DNA from: Actinomycetales bacterium UBA1416
Lineage (GTDB): Bacteria; Actinomycetota; Actinomycetes; Actinomycetales; Actinomycetaceae
Direction of reading: 5' to 3'
DNA: 21,679 nt
Assembly: GCA_002304945.1 (NCBI GenBank)
Contig: DBPQ01000051.1
Location: 43,898-65,576 of the forward strand
Shown: positions 14,930 to 21,679 of the stretch, piece after piece
Position numbering within the stretch: position 1 is the stretch's first letter
Layout of the letters: each line of letters begins with the position of its first letter
The notes under the pieces: model-generated
Told to the model about the DNA's origin: nothing
Database searches by the model: none
The model's input: the letters and a program-made list of their open reading frames with translations, nothing else
Made by a program: the position numbers and the translations under genes

Positions 14930-17722
14930 GTGGACAGCTTCACTTCGAAGGCCCCACTCACCGTCGGAGGCGCCACCTACGAGATCAACCGGCTGGACGC
15001 CGTCGCCGGCCTCGAGAAGCTCCCGTACGCGCTGAAGGTGCTCGCCGAGAACCTGCTGCGCACCGAGGACGGCGCGAACGTCACGACCGCGCACGTTGAG
15101 GCGCTGGCGAACTGGGACCCGGCGGCCGAGCCCGACACCGAGATCCAGTTCACTCCCGCCCGCGTGGTGATGCAGGACTTCACCGGCGTGCCCTGCGTGG
15201 TGGACCTCGCCACGATGCGGGAGGCCATGGCGGACCTCGGGGGCGACCCCTCCCGGATCAACCCCCTCGCCCCCGCCGAACTGGTCATCGACCACTCGGT
15301 CGTCATCGACGTCTTCGGCCGGTCCGACGCCTTCGAGCGCAACGTGGAGCTCGAGTACGAGCGCAACCGGGAGCGCTACCAGTTCCTCCGCTGGGGCCAG
15401 ACCGCCTTCGACGACTTCAAGGTGGTGCCCCCGGGCACCGGCATCGTCCACCAGGTCAACATCGAACACCTCGCGCGCGTGGTGATGACCCGCGAGGTCG
15501 ACGGCGTGCTGCAGGCCTACCCGGACACGTGCGTGGGCACCGACTCGCACACCACCATGGTCAACGGCCTCGGCGTGCTGGGCTGGGGCGTGGGGGGCAT
15601 CGAGGCCGAGGCGGCGATGCTCGGCCAGCCGGTGTCCATGCTGATCCCCCGCGTGGTGGGCTTCAAGCTCACCGGCGAGATCCCCGCGGGCGCCACGGCC
15701 ACCGACGTCGTCCTGACCATCACCGAGATGCTGCGGAAGCACGGCGTGGTGGGCAAGTTCGTCGAGTTCTACGGCGAGGGCGTCGGCGCCGTCCCGCTCG
15801 CCAACCGTGCCACCATCGGCAACATGAGCCCCGAGTTCGGCTCCACCGCCGCCATCTTCCCCATCGACGACGTCACCCTGGACTACCTGCGGCTCACGGG
15901 ACGGACCGAGGACCAGGTCGCCCTCGTCGAGGCCTACGCGAAGGAGCAGGGGCTCTGGCACGACCCGGCCCGTGAGGCGGCGTACTCGGAGTACCTGGAG
16001 CTGGACCTCTCCACGGTCGTCCCCTCGATCGCGGGCCCGAAGCGGCCGCAGGACCGGATCCAGCTCACGGACGCCAAGCGCGCCTTCGAGGACGTCCTGC
16101 CGGACTACGTGGACGACGAGGAGGAGGAGCTCTCCGAGCTGGACGAGGCGATCGCGGGCACCTTCCCGGCCTCCGACCCCGTCAAGAGCGACGACGACCT
16201 CGACGACGCCGCCCCGCCGGAGCACCACAATGCCGACAGGTCGCTCCCGAGCAGGCGGGTCCCCGTCACGATGCAGGACGGCACGGAGACCGAGCTGGAC
16301 CACGGCCGCGTGGTCATCGCCTCCATCACCTCCTGCACGAACACCTCGAACCCCTCGGTCATGCTCGCCGCGGGCCTGCTCGCGCGCAACGCCGCCGAGC
16401 GGGGACTGACGGTCAAGCCGTGGGTGAAGACCTCCATGGCGCCGGGCTCGAAGGTGGTCACGGACTACTACGAGAAGGCCGGGCTCTGGCCCGCGCTGGA
16501 GTCCCTCGGCTACCACCTGGTCGGCTACGGCTGCACCACGTGCATCGGTAACTCCGGGCCGCTGCCCGCCGAGGTCTCCGCCGCCGTCAACGAGAACGAC
16601 CTCGCGGTCGTCTCCGTCCTGTCCGGCAACCGGAACTTCGAGGGCCGGATCAACCCGGACATCAAGATGAACTACCTGGCCTCCCCGCCCCTCGTGATCG
16701 CCTACGCGCTCGCCGGGACGATGGACTTCGACTTCGCCTCCGAGCCGCTCGGCCGGGACCGCGAGGGCAACGACGTGTTCCTGACCGACATCTGGCCCTC
16801 GGCACAGGAGGTCGAGGAGACGATCGCCTCCACGATCGACCGGGGGATGTTCACGGACGGCTACTCGGACGTGTTCGCCGGCGACGAGCGGTGGCGCTCG
16901 CTGCCGACACCCGAGGGCGACACCTTCGCCTGGGCGGAGGACTCCACCTACGTCCGGCGGCCCCCGTACTTCGAGGGCATGACCATGGACCTCACCCCGG
17001 TCGCGGACATCCGCGGGGCGCGGGTGCTCGCCAAGCTCGGCGACTCCGTCACCACGGACCACATCTCGCCCGCCGGGGCCATCAAGCCGGACTCGCCGGC
17101 CGGCCGCTACCTGGCGGAGCACGGCGTGGCACGGCGCGACTTCAACTCCTACGGCTCCCGGCGCGGCAACCACGAGGTCATGATCCGCGGCACCTTCGCC
17201 AACATCCGGCTGCGCAACCAGCTCCTCGACGGCGTCGAGGGCGGGTACACCCGGAACCTCCTCACCGGGGAGCAGGAGGCGATCTACGACGCGGCCATGG
17301 CCTACCAGGAGGCCGGGGTGCCCCTGGTGGTCCTCGGCGGCACCGAGTACGGATCCGGGTCCTCGCGCGACTGGGCCGCCAAGGGCACGGCCCTCCTCGG
17401 GGTCAGGGCGGTCATCGTGGAGAGCTTCGAGCGCATCCACCGCTCCAACCTCATCGGGATGGGCGTGCTGCCTCTGCAGTTCCCCGAGGGGGAGGACGCG
17501 GACTCGCTGGGACTCACCGGGACCGAGGTGTTCGACATCACCGGGATCGAGGCGCTCAACGAGGGCACCACCCCGCGCACCGTGCACGTGCGAGCGGCGC
17601 GGGAGGACGGCTCGGCGATCGAGTTCGACGCCCGGGTTCGCATCGACACCCCCGGCGAGGCGGACTACTTCCGCAACGGGGGGATCCTGCAGTACGTGCT
17701 CCGGTCCCTCGTGCGGGCCTGA
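14930..17722 (+). CDS. acnA: Aconitate hydratase (AcnA/IRP1 type)
   Basis: 930 aa. It isomerises citrate to isocitrate in the TCA cycle using a [4Fe-4S] cluster. Cluster ligands are Cys469 in ITSCTNTSNPSVM and Cys535/Cys538 in GCTTCIGNSGPL. The swivel domain carries SYGSRRGNHEVMIRG and GSGSSRDWAAKG. Between the N-terminal core and the cluster-binding segment is an acidic insert (about residues 395-442) containing ELDEAIAGTFPASDP, discussed as a finding. GTG 14930 is chosen because GAGGAG lies five bases upstream. No acnR-type regulator gene follows; the stop codon directly abuts that of the convergent S9 peptidase. Confidence 0.97.
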   Translation: MDSFTSKAPLTVGGATYEINRLDAVAGLEKLPYALKVLAENLLRTEDGANVTTAHVEALANWDPAAEPDTEIQFTPARVVMQDFTGVPCVVDLATMREAMADLGGDPSRINPLAPAELVIDHSVVIDVFGRSDAFERNVELEYERNRERYQFLRWGQTAFDDFKVVPPGTGIVHQVNIEHLARVVMTREVDGVLQAYPDTCVGTDSHTTMVNGLGVLGWGVGGIEAEAAMLGQPVSMLIPRVVGFKLTGEIPAGATATDVVLTITEMLRKHGVVGKFVEFYGEGVGAVPLANRATIGNMSPEFGSTAAIFPIDDVTLDYLRLTGRTEDQVALVEAYAKEQGLWHDPAREAAYSEYLELDLSTVVPSIAGPKRPQDRIQLTDAKRAFEDVLPDYVDDEEEELSELDEAIAGTFPASDPVKSDDDLDDAAPPEHHNADRSLPSRRVPVTMQDGTETELDHGRVVIASITSCTNTSNPSVMLAAGLLARNAAERGLTVKPWVKTSMAPGSKVVTDYYEKAGLWPALESLGYHLVGYGCTTCIGNSGPLPAEVSAAVNENDLAVVSVLSGNRNFEGRINPDIKMNYLASPPLVIAYALAGTMDFDFASEPLGRDREGNDVFLTDIWPSAQEVEETIASTIDRGMFTDGYSDVFAGDERWRSLPTPEGDTFAWAEDSTYVRRPPYFEGMTMDLTPVADIRGARVLAKLGDSVTTDHISPAGAIKPDSPAGRYLAEHGVARRDFNSYGSRRGNHEVMIRGTFANIRLRNQLLDGVEGGYTRNLLTGEQEAIYDAAMAYQEAGVPLVVLGGTEYGSGSSRDWAAKGTALLGVRAVIVESFERIHRSNLIGMGVLPLQFPEGEDADSLGLTGTEVFDITGIEALNEGTTPRTVHVRAAREDGSAIEFDARVRIDTPGEADYFRNGGILQYVLRSLVRA

Positions 17723-19621
17723 TCACGCCGGCGTGAAGCCGAACACCCGTCCGTAGAACGCCAGTTCCCGGGCGAGGGCGTCACGGGTGGTCTCCGCCCT
17801 GCGGAACCCGTGACCCTCGCCCGGGTAGAGCACCAGCTCCACCTCGCCGCCCGCCTGCCGGATCGCCTCGGCCATCTGGTGCGCCTGGTTCGGGGGCACG
17901 ACGGCGTCGTCCTCCCCCTGGAGCAGGAGCACGGGGGCGTGGAGCCGGTCGAGGTGGTACAGGGGGGAGCGTTCCCGGTAGGTGTCCGCCGCCTCGGGCC
18001 ACGGCCCGACGAGGCCGTCGACGTACCGGGACTCGAACTTGTGGGTGTCCCCGGCGAGGAGGGCGAGGTCCGCGATCCCGTAGCGCGAGGTGCCGGCGGC
18101 GAACACGTCGGTCGCGGTCAGCGCCCGCAGCACCGCGTACCCGCCCGCGCTCCCGCCGCGGATGGCCACCCGCGCGCCGTCGACCAGCCCGCGCTCCACG
18201 AGCGCGGTGACGCCGGCGGCGATGTCGGCGATGTCGGCCACGCCCCACTGCCCGCGCAGCGCGTCGCGGAAGGCCCGCCCGTAACCGGTGGAGCCGCGGT
18301 GGTTGACGTCGAGGACCGCGAACCCCCGCGTCGTCCAGAACTGGACGCCGGGGGAGAAGGTCCCCGTCGTGGCGGACGTGGGCCCGCCGTGGACCAGCAC
18401 CAGCAGGGGCGGGAGTTCGCCCTCCGGTGCCACGAAGTCCGGGTTGACCGGCGGGTGGAGGAACCCGTGCGCCACCGCGCCGTCCACCGGCCAGTCCACC
18501 GCCTCCGCCTGGGACACCCACTGGTCCGCCAGGACCGCCGGCGCGCTCGCCCGCAGCTCCCGGACCGAGCCCTCGGCCAGGAGGAGTTCCGCGAGCACGT
18601 CGGGGCGGCTGGCGTGACGGCCGACGAACGCGACGCGACCGCCGCCGGCCGCGACCTCACTGCCGACCTCGTACCCGGTGATCCACTCCTCCAGCTCACC
18701 GTTGGCGAGGCGCATCGCCCCGAGCGACCACCGGCCGACACGGGTCCACCGGCACACGAGGTGCTCCGCGTCGAGCACCGTCAGCGAACGGTCGAACTGC
18801 CACGGCGGGGCCGCGAACTCGGCCTCGGCGGGGTGGACGAGGCGCGTGCGGCACTCCCCGAGCGGGTCCGTGCAGCGGTGCACGTTCCACCATCCGTCCG
18901 GGTCGGCCACGTACACGAGGTCCTCGTCGCCGGCCCACACCGGGGACACGGCGCTCACCCCGGGTCCGCCGGCCACCTGGTGCGCCTCGCCGAGGCGGTC
19001 GCCGTCGATCTCGGCGACCATGAGCCGCGTGGCGTCCCACGGCATGTCCGGGTGGTCCCACTCGTACCACGTGAGCGCGGTCCCGCTCGGGTTGGGCTGC
19101 GGGTTCGCGACGAAGTCGGCCTTGGCGCGCAGCCTGGTCACCACGCCGGTGAGGATGTCGACGCGCACCAACGCGTTGACCACCTCCGCGCCGTGGATCT
19201 CGGCGACGGCGTGCACCACGTGGCCGGCGAGCGTCAGGTCCGCGTAGCGCACGCCGTCGTCCGGGGTGACGGGTCGAGGCTCGGACCAGCCGTCGTCGCC
19301 CGCCACGGTGACGTACAGGCGGGCGTCGGCCCGCTCCGAGAAGACGCACACGCCGTCCGCGACGTCGAAGTCCCGGCCCCCGTACTCGTGCACCGTCGAG
19401 GCCACGTCGACGGGGGTGCCGTCGGCGTGGACGGTGGTGACGGCGTCGTGGCGGCCGTTCGCCGCCCGCATGACGACGCCACGGCCGTCCCCGCCGGTCT
19501 CCTTCCAGTAGGTGGCCTCGCCGTCGATGCGTGGCGGGGAGAGCCGGACGACGGCGGCGGTCATCTCCGCGAGGGTGAGGGGGGAGGTCCAGGAGCCGTA
19601 CGGCGCGGGGGTGGGGGACAT
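17723..19621 (-). CDS. S9 family (prolyl oligopeptidase-like) serine peptidase
   Basis: 632 aa, no signal peptide, probably cytoplasmic. Residues about 20-380 form a beta-propeller-like region that limits substrates to short peptides in this family. The C-terminal alpha/beta-hydrolase domain contains the oxyanion-region motif LVLVHGGPTS, nucleophile Ser491 in RGGSAGGY, Asp572 in QGEDDAVVP and His604 in GEGHGF, a complete catalytic triad. The order fits dipeptidyl- or acylaminoacyl-peptidase types; the exact specificity is unclear. ATG 19621 is preceded six bases upstream by TAGGCT, so the transcript is likely leaderless. It is convergent with acn and divergent from dxs. Confidence 0.93.
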   Translation of the reverse strand: MSPTPAPYGSWTSPLTLAEMTAAVVRLSPPRIDGEATYWKETGGDGRGVVMRAANGRHDAVTTVHADGTPVDVASTVHEYGGRDFDVADGVCVFSERADARLYVTVAGDDGWSEPRPVTPDDGVRYADLTLAGHVVHAVAEIHGAEVVNALVRVDILTGVVTRLRAKADFVANPQPNPSGTALTWYEWDHPDMPWDATRLMVAEIDGDRLGEAHQVAGGPGVSAVSPVWAGDEDLVYVADPDGWWNVHRCTDPLGECRTRLVHPAEAEFAAPPWQFDRSLTVLDAEHLVCRWTRVGRWSLGAMRLANGELEEWITGYEVGSEVAAGGGRVAFVGRHASRPDVLAELLLAEGSVRELRASAPAVLADQWVSQAEAVDWPVDGAVAHGFLHPPVNPDFVAPEGELPPLLVLVHGGPTSATTGTFSPGVQFWTTRGFAVLDVNHRGSTGYGRAFRDALRGQWGVADIADIAAGVTALVERGLVDGARVAIRGGSAGGYAVLRALTATDVFAAGTSRYGIADLALLAGDTHKFESRYVDGLVGPWPEAADTYRERSPLYHLDRLHAPVLLLQGEDDAVVPPNQAHQMAEAIRQAGGEVELVLYPGEGHGFRRAETTRDALARELAFYGRVFGFTPA

Positions 19622-19627
19622 GGGGCA

Positions 19628-19633
19628 AGCCTA
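19628..19633 (-). promoter_or_regulatory. -10 element for the S9 peptidase gene (leaderless)
   Basis: On the minus strand TAGGCT is followed by six bases and then ATG 19621. The hexamer is identical to that of the GNAT fusion gene. Confidence 0.6.
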
Positions 19634-19666
19634 GTGCGCCCCTGTGTGCATCGGCGGGACGCGTCG

Positions 19667-19696
19667 TACAGTGGGGGCAGCGCACACACGAGGAGG
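19667..19696 (+). promoter_or_regulatory. dxs: -10 element and ribosome-binding site for dxs
   Basis: TACAGT at 19667-19672 is the likely -10 (start near 19679). AGGAGG at 19691-19696 is a perfect Shine-Dalgarno sequence four bases before ATG 19701. This decides the start against an upstream in-frame ATG at 19644. Confidence 0.6.
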
Positions 19697-19700
19697 CCCG

Positions 19701-21608
19701 ATGTCCGTACTGGACCGCGTGACGCGTCCCCGGGACCTGCGGGGACTGGTGACCGACGAGCTCATCGAGCTCGCCGCGGAGATCCGCGAGTTCCTCGTCA
19801 CGAACGTGGCGCGAACAGGCGGCCACCTGGGTCCGAACCTCGGGGTCGTGGAACTCACGATCGCCATCCACCGGGTGTTCGACTCGCCACGGGACCGCAT
19901 CGTCTTCGACACCGGGCACCAGTCCTACGTCCACAAGATCCTCACCGGCCGGCACGACTTCAGCCGGTTGCGGCAGCGCGGCGGGATCTCCGGCTACCCC
20001 GCCCGCGGTGAGTCGGTGCACGACGTGGTGGAGAACTCCCACGCCTCCTCCGCCCTCAGCTGGGCGGACGGGATCGCGCGGGCCAACCTGCTGCGGGGGC
20101 GCACGGACCGGCACGTCGTGGTGGTCGTGGGGGACGGTGCGCTGACGGGCGGGATGGCCTGGGAGGCGCTCAACAACATCGCGGAGGGTCCGGACCGGAA
20201 CCTCGTCATCGTCGTCAACGACAACGGGCGGTCCTACGCCCCGACCACCGGCGGGATCGCCCACCACCTCGACGCGCTGCGCACCACGCACGGGTACGAG
20301 AAGGCCCTCGACTGGGGCAAGCGCACCCTGCTGCAGGGCGGTCTGCCCGGCCGGATGACCTATGAGGCCCTGCACGGCCTCAAGAAGGGCGTCAAGGACG
20401 TCATCGCGCCCCAGGGGCTGTTCGAGGACCTTGGCATCAAGTACATCGGACCGGTGGACGGGCATGACGTCACGGCCATGGAGTTCGCCCTCACCCGGGC
20501 GAAGGCGTACCCCGAGCCGGTGATCGTGCACGCCATCACGGAGAAGGGCCGGGGCTACCAGCCGGCCCTCGACGACATCGCCGACCGCTTCCACGCCGTC
20601 GGCGTCATCCACCCGGAGACCGGGCTGCCGGTGGTGCCGGCCCGGTTCGGCTGGACGTCGGTGTTCTCCGACGAGGTGCTGAAGCTCGCCCGCCAGCGGG
20701 AGGACCTGGTGGCCATCACCGCGGCGATGCTGCAGCCGGTGGGCCTCGGACCGATGAGCGAGGAGTTCCCCGCGCGCGTCATCGACGTCGGGATCGCCGA
20801 GCAGCACGCGGTCGCCTCCGCCGCGGGCCTCGCCTTCGCCGGCATGCACCCGGTCGTCGCGCTCTACGCCACGTTCCTCAACCGCGGGTACGACCAGGTC
20901 CTCATGGACGTCGCCCTGCACAACCAGTCGGTCACGTTCGTCCTGGACAGGGCCGGCATCACGGGCGACGACGGGGCGAGCCACAACGGCATGTGGGACA
21001 TGGCGGTGCTGCGGACCGTCCCGAACCTGCGACTCGCGGCGCCACGGGACGAGGCCACCCTGCGCGCGGAGCTCCGGGAGGCCGTCGGCATGGAGGGTCC
21101 GACCGCGGTCCGTTACCCGAAGGGGTCGCTCCCCGACCCGCTGCGCGCCATCGGTCACCGGGAGGGACTGGACGTCCTCGCCCGCCACGACGGCGAGCGG
21201 CGGGTCCTCGTCGTCGGCGTCGGGGCCATGGCGGCGACCGCCGTCGACGTGGCGCAGGCCCTCGACGCCCAGGGCATCGGATCCCTCGTCGTCGACCCGC
21301 GCTGGGTGCTGCCCGTCTCGCCCGAGCTGGTGCGGCTCGCGGGCGAGTTCGAACTGGTGGCCCACCTGGAGGACGGACTCGTCACCGGAGGGGTGGGTTC
21401 CGCGCTGCGGGACGCCCTCGCGGACGCCGGCTCGCGCGTGCCGGTGCAGGTCCACGGCATCCCGCAGGCCTTCCACCATCACGCGCGCCGGGACGAGCTC
21501 ATCGAGGAGTTCCACCTGCGGCCCACGGACGTCGCGATGCGGATCGCGGGTGCCCTGCTGCAGGGCGACGCCGTCGACGAGGACGCCGCCCGCCTCCTGG
21601 GCGGCTGA
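19701..21608 (+). CDS. dxs: 1-deoxy-D-xylulose-5-phosphate synthase
   Basis: 635 aa, full length for the family. It condenses pyruvate and glyceraldehyde 3-phosphate, with thiamine diphosphate, into DXP, the first step of the MEP isoprenoid pathway. Visible motifs are His42 in GGHLGPNLG, the TPP/Mg motif GDGALTGGMAWEALNN (Asp145), catalytic Glu367 in DVGIAEQHAV, the transketolase-like pyrimidine-binding domain (ALYATFLNRGYDQVLMDV), and the C-terminal transketolase_C domain (RRVLVVGVGAMAATAVDVAQ). It is transcribed from its own promoter and divergent from the S9 peptidase. No other MEP gene is in the window. Confidence 0.97.
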   Translation: MSVLDRVTRPRDLRGLVTDELIELAAEIREFLVTNVARTGGHLGPNLGVVELTIAIHRVFDSPRDRIVFDTGHQSYVHKILTGRHDFSRLRQRGGISGYPARGESVHDVVENSHASSALSWADGIARANLLRGRTDRHVVVVVGDGALTGGMAWEALNNIAEGPDRNLVIVVNDNGRSYAPTTGGIAHHLDALRTTHGYEKALDWGKRTLLQGGLPGRMTYEALHGLKKGVKDVIAPQGLFEDLGIKYIGPVDGHDVTAMEFALTRAKAYPEPVIVHAITEKGRGYQPALDDIADRFHAVGVIHPETGLPVVPARFGWTSVFSDEVLKLARQREDLVAITAAMLQPVGLGPMSEEFPARVIDVGIAEQHAVASAAGLAFAGMHPVVALYATFLNRGYDQVLMDVALHNQSVTFVLDRAGITGDDGASHNGMWDMAVLRTVPNLRLAAPRDEATLRAELREAVGMEGPTAVRYPKGSLPDPLRAIGHREGLDVLARHDGERRVLVVGVGAMAATAVDVAQALDAQGIGSLVVDPRWVLPVSPELVRLAGEFELVAHLEDGLVTGGVGSALRDALADAGSRVPVQVHGIPQAFHHHARRDELIEEFHLRPTDVAMRIAGALLQGDAVDEDAARLLGG

Positions 21609-21635
21609 TCCGGCCCCCGGAGGCCGGGTCGGATC
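21607..21635 (+). terminator. GC-rich hairpin after dxs (possible terminator)
   Basis: Immediately at the stop codon, CCGGCC (21610-21615) pairs with GGCCGG (21622-21627). An alternative outer stem pairs GATCCG (21607-21612) with CGGATC (21630-21635). No T tract follows, as is common for actinobacterial terminators, so the assignment is tentative. Confidence 0.45.
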
Positions 21636-21651
21636 CCCGCCGGGTCAGGGC

Positions 21652-21679
21652 CCGTCCGGTCAGAGGCCGTCCGGTCAGA
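21652..21679. repeat. Short tandem repeat at the right edge
   Basis: CCGTCCGGTCAGA occurs at 21652-21664 and again at 21667-21679, a 15-base period. A degenerate copy (GCCGGGTCAGG) precedes it near 21640-21649. The array may continue beyond the window. Confidence 0.6.

Noticed and set aside
16101..16260. Possible frameshift or mobile insertion in aconitase at the acidic insert
   Set aside because: The frame is uninterrupted, codon usage matches the flanks, and a variable linker at this place is normal for actinobacterial aconitases; only its motif is notable.
13796..17587. Very long minus-strand open frame (1263 codons) antisense to aconitase and the methyltransferase
   Set aside because: Its translation is low-complexity (V, G, D, H, R rich) with no recognisable domain, and it lies opposite clearly conserved genes; it is a GC-bias shadow.
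17810..20011. Plus-strand open frame of 733 codons through the S9 peptidase region
   Set aside because: It is opposite a complete catalytic-triad peptidase and runs out of frame into dxs; no conserved sequence.
18696..21515. Minus-strand open frame of 939 codons across dxs and part of the S9 peptidase
   Set aside because: It covers the antisense of dxs and an alternative frame of the peptidase gene and has no family signatures; a product of stop-codon scarcity in GC-rich DNA.

Overview
The window is a compact stretch of very GC-rich chromosome from an actinomycete. The evidence is strong GC bias at third codon positions, the Actinobacteria-specific cell-division protein SepH, several actinobacterial families of unknown function (DUF4193, DUF3093, DUF3710, DUF3159, DUF5998), an AcnA-type aconitase and many leaderless promoters. 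The gene content and the cysteine-poor form of the RNA methyltransferase point to Micrococcales or a close relative, but the sequence alone does not fix a genus. I see no prophage, insertion sequence, CRISPR array, tRNA or rRNA; this is core chromosome.

Layout: a 5' portion of a type II topoisomerase A subunit (parC-like, minus strand, running off the left edge) is divergent from a large GNAT/acyl-CoA-synthetase-like fusion (1106-3499). A translationally coupled run follows: DUF5998 protein, alkaline-phosphatase-superfamily enzyme, thymidine kinase (3516-5862). Then come sepH (minus), an inositol monophosphatase-family enzyme, a DUF4193 zinc-ribbon protein, a DUF3093 membrane protein (minus), and a three-gene run DUF3710 / OB-fold / DUF3159 (8604-10291). 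Two minus-strand RCK (TrkA-like) proteins are divergent from a KimA-like APC-superfamily permease, probably together a potassium uptake module (10242-13625). The permease overlaps a TRAM-domain RNA (uracil-5) methyltransferase gene. Aconitase (14930-17722), an S9 prolyl-oligopeptidase-family peptidase (minus) and dxs (19701-21608) complete the window.

The order sepH, DUF4193, DUF3093, [dut], DUF3710, OB-fold, DUF3159, RCK pair, permease, methyltransferase, (acn), dxs follows a block I recall from mycobacteria and streptomycetes, except that dut is missing between DUF3093 and DUF3710. Two architectural points stand out. About seven of thirteen apparent transcription units have a -10 hexamer only 6-8 bases upstream of the start codon, so they are probably leaderless. 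All four convergent gene junctions abut or overlap with no room for a terminator. Other points of interest are a palindrome overlapping the putative acn promoter, an acidic insert with an FPASDP motif in aconitase, and short tandem repeats after dxs at the right edge. I found no clearly new multi-gene defence or biosynthetic system; the most functionally suggestive group is the KimA-like/RCK potassium module.
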